Source: Nocardioides sp. L-11A
GTDB lineage: Bacteria; Actinomycetota; Actinomycetes; Propionibacteriales; Nocardioidaceae
Assembly: GCA_029961745.1 (NCBI GenBank)
Contig: CP124680.1
Coordinates: 3,596,001 to 3,660,000, forward strand
Direction: 5' to 3'
Length of the DNA stretch: 64,000 bases
The notes under the pieces are model-generated. The model was not told where the DNA came from. It worked only from the letters and a program-made list of their open reading frames with translations, and made no database searches. A program made the translations under genes and the position numbers. Shown here one piece after another: positions 40,779 to 49,121 of this stretch (within the stretch, counting starts at the first letter, position 1; each line of letters starts with the position of its first letter).

Positions 40779-42224
40779 TCAGCCGGCCACGGCACCCCGT
40801 GAGCGCGGCACCAGGGCGGCGAGCAGGACGCCGAGGAAGGCGGCCGCCGCGCCCACGCCGAAGCACACCGCGAAGGCGCCCTCGGTGGGCAGCGCGTATC
40901 CGCCGACGTCGACGGTCGAGGCGGTCAGGACGGCCGCCATCACCGCTGCGGAGGCACTCGTCCCGATCGAGCGCATCAGCCCGTTGACGCCGACCGCCGA
41001 GCCGGCCTCGGCGAGCGGGACCGACTGCAGGATCAGGGTCGGCATGGCGGCGTACCCGATGCCGACGCCGGCCGAGGTGATGCAGCTGGCGACCATCAGC
41101 TGCCAGGGCGCCTCGGTGAGGAAGAGCGCGAAGAGGTAGCCCAGGCCGAGCACGGTGCCGCCGACCATCAGCGTCACCCGCGCCCCGACCACGCGGATCA
41201 GCCGTCCGGAGACCGGCGAGAACACCATCATCACCAGCCCGCCGGGCGCCATCCACAGTCCGGTCTCGAGCAGCGTCTGCCCGAGGCCGTAGCCGGACGC
41301 GGCCGGCGACTGCAGCAGTCGGGGTACGACGATCGCCTGGGCCATCATGCCGAAGCCGATCGCGATGGCGGCGACGTTGGTGAGCAGGACGGGGCGACGG
41401 GCCGAGACGCGCAGGTCGCACAGCGGGTCGGCCACCCGCAGCTCGTAGCTGCCCCACGCGAGCAGGACGAGCACACCGGTCACGAGCAGGCCGAGCGTGC
41501 GGCCGTGGCCCCACCCCCACTCGTTGCCCTTGGAGACCGCGACCAGGACGGCCACCAGGCCGAGCGCGAGGCCGAGCGCCCCGACGGCGTCGAACCGCCC
41601 GGGCGTGGCGTCCCGCACGTGCGGCACCAGCACGACGACGGCCAGCGCGACGACGGCGGCGAGGCCGGTCGACACCCAGAAGAGCGTGTGCCAGCTGAAG
41701 TCCTCGACGATCCAGGCCGACAGCGGCAGGCCGATCGCGCCGCCGACGCCGAGGGTCGCGCTCATCGCGGCCATGGCGGTCGGCGTGACGCGCGGCGGGG
41801 TGACCTCGCGCAGCAGCGCGATGCCGACCGGGATGAAGCCCATCGCGAGGCCCTGGAGCAGGCGGCCGGCCAGCATCGGGACCAGCGTGCCGCTGAGCGC
41901 GCAGACGAGGGAGCCGAGCACGAGCAGCAGGGCGCTGACCACGAGGACCCGCTGCTTGCCGTACAGGTCGCCGAGCCGCCCGGAGATCGGCATCGCGACC
42001 GCGCCGGCGACCAGGGTCGCGGTCACCACCCACGACGCATTGGCCTCGGAGGTGTGGAGCAGCCGGCCGAGCTCGCCCTGGATCGGGATGACCATGGTCT
42101 GGGTGAGCGAGGCGACGAGACCGCCGAAGCACAGCACCGCCACCGTGAGGAGGGGTGAGCCCGGCGTACCCGCGCCCGCGGTTGCGGGGGCGCCGGTCGC
42201 CGGCGCGGAGGAGGAGGCAGTCAC
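40779..42224 (-). CDS. MFS transporter, DHA2 (14-TM) exporter
   Basis: A 481-residue polytopic protein with about 14 helices. SLTQTMVIPIQGELGRLL is the TM1 signature of DHA2 exporters, GRLGDLYGKQR is motif A, and the TM5 region reads GGAIGLPLSAWIVED. The start is GTG 42224. It is divergent from a TetR gene, and the two paired operators lie just ahead of its start, so it is the regulated target. It probably exports the ligand that lifts repression. Confidence 0.92.
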   Translation of the reverse strand: MTASSSAPATGAPATAGAGTPGSPLLTVAVLCFGGLVASLTQTMVIPIQGELGRLLHTSEANASWVVTATLVAGAVAMPISGRLGDLYGKQRVLVVSALLLVLGSLVCALSGTLVPMLAGRLLQGLAMGFIPVGIALLREVTPPRVTPTAMAAMSATLGVGGAIGLPLSAWIVEDFSWHTLFWVSTGLAAVVALAVVVLVPHVRDATPGRFDAVGALGLALGLVAVLVAVSKGNEWGWGHGRTLGLLVTGVLVLLAWGSYELRVADPLCDLRVSARRPVLLTNVAAIAIGFGMMAQAIVVPRLLQSPAASGYGLGQTLLETGLWMAPGGLVMMVFSPVSGRLIRVVGARVTLMVGGTVLGLGYLFALFLTEAPWQLMVASCITSAGVGIGYAAMPTLILQSVPLAEAGSAVGVNGLMRSIGTSASAAVMAAVLTASTVDVGGYALPTEGAFAVCFGVGAAAAFLGVLLAALVPRSRGAVAG

Positions 42225-42233
42225 GACCGCTGA

Positions 42234-42272
42234 GTCAACGGTGTTGACCCACCCCGTGTCAACACCGTTGAC
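42234..42272. promoter_or_regulatory. paired TetR operators
   Basis: GTCAACGGTGTTGAC (42234-42248) and its exact reverse complement GTCAACACCGTTGAC (42258-42272), 9 bp apart. Each is itself GTCAAC-N3-GTTGAC. The 39-bp unit sits in the divergent gap and overlaps both promoters. Confidence 0.85.
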
Positions 42273-42289
42273 GGATCCCGGCCATGCCC

Positions 42290-42295
42290 TACGGT
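42290..42295 (+). promoter_or_regulatory. -10 box of the TetR gene
   Basis: TACGGT, 6 nt before GTG 42302. It supports that start over the in-frame ATG at 42284. Confidence 0.45.
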
Positions 42296-42301
42296 TGCCG
42301 T

Positions 42302-42895
42302 GTGACGCACCCCTCCCCCGACGCGAGCCGGCTGCGGCCGGCGGGCCTGGCCACCCGGACCGCGATCGAGGACGCCGCGCGCACCCTGTTCGCCGAGCGG
42401 GGCTTCGACGGCGCGTCGGTGCGCGGGATCGCCGGCGAGGCGGGGGTCGACCCGGCGCTGGTGATCCGCCACTTCGGGTCCAAGGAGGCCCTCTTCCTGC
42501 GCACCGTCGACACCTCGCTGGGCATCGGCTCGGTCCTCGACGGGCCGCTCGAGGACGTCGGGCGGCGCCTGGTGGCCTACTTCCTCGACCCCGACCGCCC
42601 CGTCATCCGCCAGCGGTACGTCGCGCTGGCCCAGGCCGCGCACCACGACCAGGTCCGTGAGGAGATGAACCGGCACACCGCCGAGACCTACGTCGCCCCG
42701 CTGGCCCCGCGCCTCGCCGGCGCGGACGCCGAGCTGCGCGTGGCGCTCGCGGTCGCCCAGCTCGCCGGCCTGCTCGACCTGCTCTTCCTGCAGCGCGACC
42801 CCATCCTCACCGCGGCCGACCCCGCGGCCGTCATCGCGACGTACGGCGACGCCATCCAGCGCCTGCTCACCCCGCCCGCTCCCGAGGATGCCTGA
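42302..42895 (+). CDS. TetR-family regulator
   Basis: A 197-residue TetR-type repressor. The N-terminal helix-turn-helix runs AIEDAARTLFAERGFDGASVRGIAGEAGVDPALVIRHFGSKEALF (three family landmarks), followed by an all-helical ligand domain. It almost certainly represses the divergent MFS gene and itself through the paired GTCAAC-N3-GTTGAC sites. The stop overlaps the next gene's ATG (TGATG), so the Pr6Pr protein shares its regulation. Confidence 0.94.
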   Translation: MTHPSPDASRLRPAGLATRTAIEDAARTLFAERGFDGASVRGIAGEAGVDPALVIRHFGSKEALFLRTVDTSLGIGSVLDGPLEDVGRRLVAYFLDPDRPVIRQRYVALAQAAHHDQVREEMNRHTAETYVAPLAPRLAGADAELRVALAVAQLAGLLDLLFLQRDPILTAADPAAVIATYGDAIQRLLTPPAPEDA

Positions 42896-43572
42896 TGCGC
42901 GGCGCCCGCGGCTGGCACATCCTGACCGCCGCGATCACCATCGCCGCACTGCTCCTCCAGCTCGTCCTGGTGCTGCAGGGCGGCCGGGTCCTCGACGAGG
43001 CCGAGCCGCCGGGCCTGGGCCTGCGTCTGGCCCGGTTCGCCGCCTACTTCACCATCCAGAGCAACCTGCTGGTCGCCGTCGCGACCACGATGCTGGCCCG
43101 CGACCCGCTCCGCGACGGCCCCGCCTTCCGGGCCCTGCGCCTGGCCGCCACCGTCGGCATCACCGTGACCGGACTCGTCCACTTCCTCCTGCTCCGACCG
43201 CTGCTCGACCTGCACGGCGCCGACTGGCTGGCCGACAAGCTGCTCCACATGGTGGTGCCGCTGGTCGCCGTCGTCGGCTGGCTCGCCTTCGGCCCGCGCC
43301 CGCGCATCGACGGCCGGGCGATCGCGGTCGCGTTCGGCTGGCCCGTGGCCTGGCTCGCCGTCACCCTCGTCGTGGCGGCGGCGACCCGGTGGGTGCCCTA
43401 TCCGTTCCTCGACTTCCGCGAGGAGGGCTGGGGCTCGGTCGTCGTGGTCTGCCTCGGCATCACGGCGCTGTTCGCCGCGCTCATCGCGGGCTTCCGGTAC
43501 GCCGACCGCCGGCTCGCCCGCTCCGGTGCTCCCGCGGCCGACGGCCCGCTGCCGGGCCGGGCCGGGCCGTAA
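42895..43572 (+). CDS. Pr6Pr-family membrane protein
   Basis: A 225-residue protein with six membrane helices. The segment YFTIQSNLLVAVAT after TM2 and LLHMVVPLVAVVGWLAFGPR are typical of the Pr6Pr family (six-helix proteins of unknown role, also seen in FAR-17a/AIG1-like groups). It is co-translated with the TetR regulator. Its TAA stop lies in the left arm of a 15-bp inverted repeat. Confidence 0.85.
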   Translation: MRGARGWHILTAAITIAALLLQLVLVLQGGRVLDEAEPPGLGLRLARFAAYFTIQSNLLVAVATTMLARDPLRDGPAFRALRLAATVGITVTGLVHFLLLRPLLDLHGADWLADKLLHMVVPLVAVVGWLAFGPRPRIDGRAIAVAFGWPVAWLAVTLVVAAATRWVPYPFLDFREEGWGSVVVVCLGITALFAALIAGFRYADRRLARSGAPAADGPLPGRAGP

Positions 43573-43676
43573 CACGCCGTCCATCGCAGTACCCGTCGCT
43601 TCTCCGCCAGTATCGCCCCGCCCCGGGCCGTTCTCGTGCTGACGACCGCCGACCAGTCGGGTGGACGGCGTGTTAC
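43569..43676. repeat. inverted-repeat element with both flanking stop codons in its arms
   Basis: Perfect 15-bp arms GTAACACGCCGTCCA (43569-43583) and TGGACGGCGTGTTAC (43662-43676) enclose 78 nt. The TAA of the Pr6Pr gene lies in the left arm and the TAA of the convergent ECF41 gene in the right arm. No frame inside looks like a gene. Confidence 0.8.
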
Positions 43677-44575
43677 TGCCCCGCGGAGCGCGCGTCCGCC
43701 GCGGCCAGCTTCGCCGGCGCCCTCAGGATGTCGACGCGGGTGGCCCGGTCGCCGGCGACGGTGAGCACGATCAGCGAGGTCAGCACACCGTCCTCCCGCA
43801 GCCCGATCGCGGGCGCGCCGTTGACGCCGAGCAGCTCGATCTCGACCTGGTCGACGTACTTGGCGACGAGGCCGGCGAGGAAGCGCGCCGACCGCTCGGC
43901 CCCATGGACCGGGCGACGGGCCGCGCTGACCGCGCCTCCGCCGTCGGAGGTGACGACGACCTCGGGGTCGAGGGTGGCGATGAGGGCGTCGAGGTCGCCG
44001 CCGCCCGCGGCCGCGAGGAAGCGCCCGAGGACCGCCTCGTGCGCGCTCCGGTCGACCTCGAACCGGGCCGGCTGCGCGGCGAGGTGGGCGCGGGCACGGG
44101 ACGCCAGCTGGCGCACGGCGGCCGGGGTGCGGCCGACGACCGAGGCGACCTCGGCGAAGCCCATGCCGAAGACGTCGTGCAGCACCCAGGCGGTCCGCTC
44201 GGCCGGCGAGAGCGACTCGAGGACGACCGCGAGGGCGTAGCTGACGGTCTCGTCGAGGGTCACCCGGTCGGCGGGATCGGGGGCGGTGTCGACAGGGTCG
44301 ACATAGGGCTCGGGCAGCCACGGCCCGACGTACTCCTCACGGCGGACCCGCGCCGAGCGCAGCACGTCCGTGGCGGCGCGGGCGACGGCGACGGTGAGCC
44401 ATCCGGCGAGGTCACGGATCTGCTCGCGGGCATCGGCCTCGACCAGCCGGGGCCAGCAGTCGGCGACGACGTCCTCGGCCTCGGCCCGGCTGCCGAGGAT
44501 GGCGTAGGCGACGCGCACCATCCGCGGGCGGAGGGCGTCGTACTCCTCGGCGAGGCCCGCCCGCGCGTCAGGCAC
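43673..44575 (-). CDS. ECF41-type RNA polymerase sigma factor with SnoaL-like domain
   Basis: A 300-residue ECF sigma factor. Region 2 contains LVRVAYAILGS-like MVRVAYAILGSRAEAEDVVADCW, the linker has the ECF41 mark YVGPWLPEP, region 4 reads SYALAVVLESLSPAERTAWVLHDVFGMGF, and a SnoaL-like C-terminal extension carries DGGG and NGAPA. In this group the extension regulates the sigma factor and replaces an anti-sigma protein. GTG 44575 overlaps the preceding oxidoreductase gene by 8 nt. Its predicted target promoter is the one in front of that gene, so it is probably autoregulated. Confidence 0.94.
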   Translation of the reverse strand: MPDARAGLAEEYDALRPRMVRVAYAILGSRAEAEDVVADCWPRLVEADAREQIRDLAGWLTVAVARAATDVLRSARVRREEYVGPWLPEPYVDPVDTAPDPADRVTLDETVSYALAVVLESLSPAERTAWVLHDVFGMGFAEVASVVGRTPAAVRQLASRARAHLAAQPARFEVDRSAHEAVLGRFLAAAGGGDLDALIATLDPEVVVTSDGGGAVSAARRPVHGAERSARFLAGLVAKYVDQVEIELLGVNGAPAIGLREDGVLTSLIVLTVAGDRATRVDILRAPAKLAAADARSAGQ

Positions 44576-45311
44576 GGGCGAGCCACTCGTCGAAGGTCTC
44601 CCGGCCCAGCGTGGCATCCGGCCCCGGCAGCAGGCCGCCCGCCCTGGTCTGGCGCCCGGCGCGGCCGACCATCGGCACCGGGACGACGACGCGCCGCGAA
44701 CCCCGCGCACGGAGCACCCGGCGCACCATGACGTCCATCGCCTCGGGCCGCGGTCCGGCGAGGTCGGGCAGCAGCCCGGCGGGCCGGTCGACAGCGGTGG
44801 CGACCAGCTCGACAGCCACCTCACGGGCGGCGATCGGCTGGGTGCGCATCCGGAGCCCGAGCGCGATCGGTCGCGGGCTGCGGTCGACGATCTGGCCGGC
44901 GAACTCGTGGAACTGCGTCGCGCGCAGCACGGTCCAGGGCAGCGGTCCGGCCGCGACCAGGTCCTCCTGCCGGCGCTTGCCGAGGTAGTAGGGCAGGTCG
45001 ACCCGGTCGCAGCCGACGATCGAGAGGGCGACGTGGTGGCGCACCCCCGCCGCGGCGCCGGCGGCGAGCAGCTGCCCCGTCGCCGTCTCGAAGAAGGCGA
45101 CGGACCGCTTCGCGCTCATCGTCTCGACGTTGCTCGTGTCGATCACGGCGTCGACGCCGTCGAGCACCGCCGCCAAGCCGGTGCCCGTCGTCAGGTCCAC
45201 GCCCCGCGACCGAGCGATCACGACGGGCGTCGCGCCCGAGCGTCGTACCTCCTCGACGACCATCGCGCCGACCAGTCCCGTGCCGCCTGCGACGGCGATC
45301 CTCATCTCCAT
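44568..45311 (-). CDS. NAD(P)H-binding oxidoreductase/epimerase (ECF41-associated)
   Basis: A 247-residue atypical SDR. The N-terminal GGTGLVGAMVVEEVRR is the NAD(P) fold, and the segment VRHHVALSIVGCDRVDLPYYLGKRRQEDLV with its Y-x-x-x-K is the catalytic-like region of NmrA/SDR_a5 proteins. Genes for such oxidoreductases or epimerases are the usual COE partners of ECF41 sigma factors, and the sigma gene follows with an 8-nt overlap. ATG 45311 lies 8 nt after the ECF41 -10 element, which fits a leaderless mRNA. Confidence 0.9.
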   Translation of the reverse strand: MEMRIAVAGGTGLVGAMVVEEVRRSGATPVVIARSRGVDLTTGTGLAAVLDGVDAVIDTSNVETMSAKRSVAFFETATGQLLAAGAAAGVRHHVALSIVGCDRVDLPYYLGKRRQEDLVAAGPLPWTVLRATQFHEFAGQIVDRSPRPIALGLRMRTQPIAAREVAVELVATAVDRPAGLLPDLAGPRPEAMDVMVRRVLRARGSRRVVVPVPMVGRAGRQTRAGGLLPGPDATLGRETFDEWLARA

Positions 45312-45319
45312 GCCTGGAG

Positions 45320-45346
45320 GACGAGACGGGTCGGCGGAATGTGACA
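45320..45346 (-). promoter_or_regulatory. ECF41-type promoter
   Basis: Minus strand TGTCACA (45346-45340), 16 nt, CGTC (45323-45320). This agrees with the ECF41 target motif known for this group (TGTCACA and CGTC), directly upstream of the partner oxidoreductase gene. Confidence 0.8.
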
Positions 45347-47497
45347 TCAGTCCCCGCGGGCCTCCAGCGCCGCGGTCAGCAGCGCCACCAGGGCCTCGGT
45401 CTGCAGGTCGATCGCACCGCCCTCGACCTCCTCGCCGGCGCCGTCGAGGGCGCGGGCGGCGAGCCCTGCCTTCTTGTCGATCAGCTCGGCGATCCGGGTG
45501 TCGAGGGTCTGTGTCGCGATGACCCGCCAGGCGGTGACCGGCTCGGCCTGGCCGATCCGGTGCACCCGGTCGATGGCCTGGGTCTGCTCGGCGTCGGTCC
45601 ACGACAGCTCGGCGAGCACCAGGTTGGACGCGACCTGCAGGTTCAGACCGACGCCGGCCGCGGTGAGCGAGCAGACCGCGACCTGGACGTCCGGGTCGTT
45701 GACGAAGGCGTCGATCTCCTTCTGCCGGGTGGTCGAGCTCTGGTCGCCCCGCACCGAGCTGTAGCGGATGCCGCGCTCGGCGAAGGTCCGCTCCGCGGTG
45801 TCCATGACGTCGATGTGCTTGGCGAAGAACACGACCTTGCCGACGTTGCGGGCCAGCTGGGCGGTGTAGTCGGCCGCCAGGCCGGACTTGGCCTGGCCGA
45901 TCCGGCGCATCATCGTGAAGACGTTCTCGCCCGTCTTGGTCGAGTTGTCCTCGCGCTCCCAGCCGGCGACCTGGCGGACCAGGCGGTGGTCGATGCCCTC
46001 GACCTCGGCGCCGGTACGGCGGGTGGCGATCGCGGCGTCGTACCGCTCGACCATCCGGCGGGCCAGCTCCTGCTCGGCCTTGCGGATGGAGCGGCCGGCC
46101 TCGCCCTCGAGCTCGACCGGGATGTCGGCGATGCGGCGCGCCGGGATGTCGGCGGCGACGTCGATCTTGCGGCGCCGTGCGATGCCCTGCTCGATAACGG
46201 CACGGCGCGCCGCCGGGTAGAAGGCCGGGTCGGCCGGGGTCAGCCCGGTCTCCTCCAGCGCCTCCATCAGTGCGCCGCGCGGCACCACCTCGTCGATCCA
46301 GCCGAGGAACTGCCAGATCGCGCGGAAGTCCTCGATGTCGTTGATGAGCGGGGTGCCGGTCAGCGCCATCATCAGCGGTCGCGCGATCCGGGAGCGGATC
46401 CGGCCGGCGATCTCCAGAACGTTCTGCGAGCGCTGCGAGGTCTTGTTCTTGATGTAGTGGGCCTCGTCGACGATCATCCCGCGGAAGCCGTGGGTGCCGA
46501 GCCAGCCGACGTGGCGGTCGAGGATCTCGTAGTTGACGACGAACACGTCGGCGTAGCCGTCGGCGTCGTCGCCGTCGCCGTGCAGCACGGTGGCGCGGCG
46601 GTTCGGCGTCCAGATCTCGACCTCGCGGGCCCAGTTGGTCTTGACGACATTCGGCACCACAGCGAGCAGCGGGAAGGCCCCGGCGGCCTCGGCCGCGAGC
46701 AGCGCCTGCGCGGTCTTGCCGAGGCCGGGCTCGTCGGCCAGCAGATAGGTCCGGTGCCCCTCGGCGGCCGAGGCGATGAGCTGGGCCTGGTGCGCCATCA
46801 GCTCGCGCCCGACCGGCGCGTGCCGGCCGGTGAGCGCGGTCAGCTGGTCGGCGTCCGGCAGCGGCATGCAGGCCGGCGCGTCGGGCGCGGCCCGCTCGAA
46901 CGAGCGGAACAGCGGCTCGAGGAGCTCCCAGCCGGCCAGTCGCCGCGGCGGGACGGCGACCTGCGCGTGGGTGAAGTCGGGGGCCAGGAAGGGGTGCGAG
47001 AGCTGGTAGGACTGCACCGACATCGGCACCACCCGCTTCTCGGCGAGGGCGGCCAGGCCCGGATCGACGACGACCGGCTCGGGCTCCGGCTCCGGCTCGT
47101 CGACACCGGCCTTGCGCAGCAGCTCGCGGCGCATCGACTTGGCCGACTCCGAGACCTCGGCGTTCTCGTCGAGCAGGGTGAACAGGGTGCTGTCGCGCGC
47201 GGCGGTCTGGGCGAGGATCGTCGCGATCCCGTCGAGCCGTTTGAGCTCCTCGCCACGGCGGCTGTCGGAGAGACCCGGGTCGGTCTTGACCCGGGCCCGC
47301 TCCTCGCGCGCCAGCAGCGCGACGACCTGGAACTTCGCGCGCACCTCCGGCATCGCCGAGCGACGGGCGACCGCCGACTCGACCTCGCGCACCGCGCGCG
47401 CGAGCTGCGGGATGATGCCCTCCTCGTTGCGGCGCGTCCGCGCCGACTGCGTGTTGCGACGCTGCTGCGTCGCTCCCCGCTGGCCTCCTCGAGCCAC
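45347..47497 (-). CDS. SNF2-family DEAD/H helicase-like ATPase
   Basis: A 716-residue protein. After a basic N-terminus and coiled region (residues 1-240) come the two RecA-like lobes of a Snf2 ATPase: motif I LADEPGLGKTAQ, motif II VDEAHYIKN, motif III TGTPLIND, then the second lobe with VFFAKHIDVMD, SLTAAGVGLNL and IDRVHRIGQ. Such bacterial proteins translocate on duplex DNA. No nuclease or zinc-finger domain is attached. No defence partner gene is adjacent. GGAAGGA precedes the GTG start. Confidence 0.93.
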   Translation of the reverse strand: MARGGQRGATQQRRNTQSARTRRNEEGIIPQLARAVREVESAVARRSAMPEVRAKFQVVALLAREERARVKTDPGLSDSRRGEELKRLDGIATILAQTAARDSTLFTLLDENAEVSESAKSMRRELLRKAGVDEPEPEPEPVVVDPGLAALAEKRVVPMSVQSYQLSHPFLAPDFTHAQVAVPPRRLAGWELLEPLFRSFERAAPDAPACMPLPDADQLTALTGRHAPVGRELMAHQAQLIASAAEGHRTYLLADEPGLGKTAQALLAAEAAGAFPLLAVVPNVVKTNWAREVEIWTPNRRATVLHGDGDDADGYADVFVVNYEILDRHVGWLGTHGFRGMIVDEAHYIKNKTSQRSQNVLEIAGRIRSRIARPLMMALTGTPLINDIEDFRAIWQFLGWIDEVVPRGALMEALEETGLTPADPAFYPAARRAVIEQGIARRRKIDVAADIPARRIADIPVELEGEAGRSIRKAEQELARRMVERYDAAIATRRTGAEVEGIDHRLVRQVAGWEREDNSTKTGENVFTMMRRIGQAKSGLAADYTAQLARNVGKVVFFAKHIDVMDTAERTFAERGIRYSSVRGDQSSTTRQKEIDAFVNDPDVQVAVCSLTAAGVGLNLQVASNLVLAELSWTDAEQTQAIDRVHRIGQAEPVTAWRVIATQTLDTRIAELIDKKAGLAARALDGAGEEVEGGAIDLQTEALVALLTAALEARGD

Positions 47498-47696
47498 AAG
47501 CGTCCTTCCCAGCGGCCACCGACGGACAGCGGCACAGGTTTACTCGGCTGGTTCCGACGGCGGCTCGCGCTGCTGCGGGAGAGCGCCGATCGGGCGTACG
47601 TCACCGGTTCCCGTCGGGAGGACGGCATCCAGTGGTGCTGCCAGCGTAGCGCACGTCCCGCCCCCGCCCGTGGGCAACGTCACCCGGCGGGCGCAA

Positions 47697-47857
47697 AGAG
47701 CGACCGGCAAGAGGGCCCGCCTGCTGCGCGCCGCGCTGCACGCACGCTGGCCGCGTTGGCGTCGATCGACGGCCAACCAGGACGCCTCACTCCGCCGCCT
47801 TGCCATCGCACGCACATCGCGACAATCGCGACGCCGGCCCCTCTTGCCGGTCGCTCT
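47697..47857. repeat. 161-nt inverted-repeat element
   Basis: Perfect 19-bp arms (AGAGCGACCGGCAAGAGGG at 47697-47715 and its reverse complement at 47839-47857) enclose 123 nt with a further GTTGGC/GCCAAC hairpin. The TAG stop of the acyl-CoA dehydrogenase lies in the right arm. It accounts for most of the 358-bp gap 47498-47855, where I see no gene. Confidence 0.8.
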
Positions 47858-49013
47858 ACGGCGTGATCGGGACCGGCTCTCCGAGGGCGTCGGCACCGAG
47901 GAGCACCAGCGTCTGCTCCGGCGTGAACGGGTGGAACTTCGCGGCCCGGATGTCGCGGTAGCACCGCTCGATCACCGACCCGCGGAAGAAGGCCGGCCCG
48001 CCGGCGATCTCCATCGCGAGGTCGCACACCTCGACACCGGCCCGCGCGATCTCCGCCTTGGCGCTCATCACCGCCAGCACGGTGTCCCGGGACGGAGCGG
48101 GGTCGTCGCCCACCCGGTCGAGGGCGCCGTCGAGGGACCAGGCCGCGACCTGGAGCCGCGCACGCATGACGCCGACCTGACGCTGGACCGCCACGTCGTC
48201 GGAGCGCCGTGCCGCAGCGGCCACCGCGGCGGCGTACGCGGCCTCGGCGATCCCGAGGTAGGCGCCGCAGACGATCGGGAACGCGATGCTCGAGATCACC
48301 TGGAGCGGTGGGTCGACCACTCCCCAGGGTCGGTCGGCCAGCACCTTGTCGTCGGGCACGAAGACGTCGACGAGGTCGATGTCGTTGCTGGCGGTGCCCC
48401 GCATGCCCAGGGTGTCCCAGTTGTCGGCGACGGCGACGCCCTCGGTGGCGACCGGGACGGCGAGGTTGAGGACGCGGCGACCCTGCTCGGGGTCGTCGAA
48501 GCAGGCCATGGTCGAGATGACCGCGCCGTGCCGCGACTGGCTGGCGAAGCGCTTGCGGCCGGTGACGCGGTAACCGCCGTCGACCCGCACCGCCTCGCCC
48601 TGCGGGTGCGTGTAGTCGCCGCCGCCGGTCGAGACGAGCAGGATCTGCTCCTCGGCCACCCGGCGCAGCGTCGCCTCGGCGCCGGGCAGGCCACGGCGGT
48701 ACCGCCAGGCCGTGAAGGCGACGACGTGCTGGTGCATGGCACTGGCGAGCGCGGTCGAGCCGCAGTGATGGCCGAGCTCGCGTTGCAGCGCGACCAGGTC
48801 GCGGACGGTGGCGCCGTCGCCGCCGAGCTCCACGGGGACGGCGGCGCGGAGCAGTCCGGCGGCGCGCAGCTCGTCGTACGCCTCGGAGACGAAACTGCCC
48901 TCGGCGTCGTGGCGGGCGGCGTGGGCGGCGATGCGGGGGCCGAGCTCGGCGGCCCGCGCGGCAGGGGTGAGGTGGGTGGCCGGCTGACCGGTCGGCTGGA
49001 GTGTGCTCGTCAT
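47856..49013 (-). CDS. acyl-CoA dehydrogenase-family protein
   Basis: A 385-residue flavoprotein of the acyl-CoA dehydrogenase fold: N-terminal helical domain with LRAAGLLRAAVPVELGGDG, beta domain (VSTGGGDYTHPQG, VTGRKRFASQS), and a C-terminal helical domain with CDLAMEIAGGPAFFRG. The last motif and the lack of a clear catalytic Glu in the usual context point to the HpaC/HsaA/DszC-like flavin monooxygenase side of the family, though this is uncertain. It is divergent from the HxlR gene. It may belong to the lipid or sterol enzymes that follow. Confidence 0.85.
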   Translation of the reverse strand: MTSTLQPTGQPATHLTPAARAAELGPRIAAHAARHDAEGSFVSEAYDELRAAGLLRAAVPVELGGDGATVRDLVALQRELGHHCGSTALASAMHQHVVAFTAWRYRRGLPGAEATLRRVAEEQILLVSTGGGDYTHPQGEAVRVDGGYRVTGRKRFASQSRHGAVISTMACFDDPEQGRRVLNLAVPVATEGVAVADNWDTLGMRGTASNDIDLVDVFVPDDKVLADRPWGVVDPPLQVISSIAFPIVCGAYLGIAEAAYAAAVAAAARRSDDVAVQRQVGVMRARLQVAAWSLDGALDRVGDDPAPSRDTVLAVMSAKAEIARAGVEVCDLAMEIAGGPAFFRGSVIERCYRDIRAAKFHPFTPEQTLVLLGADALGEPVPITP

Positions 49014-49121
49014 GGGTCCCAATCTCCGCGCGACCGCGAGCCGGCTCCAGTCCAGAAAAGTGACCCCGCCGGTCCAGGTTCGGGACTATCCCGCCGGGCG
49101 GGACGGGAGCACCATGGGCAG

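Noticed and set aside
45347..47497. Phage defence island built on the SNF2 helicase
   Set aside because: No methylase, nuclease, PLD or other DISARM/BREX/Zorya-type partner is adjacent; neighbours are metabolic and regulatory genes.
47697..47857. Insertion sequence
   Set aside because: No transposase frame and no target-site duplication; only inverted arms support mobility.
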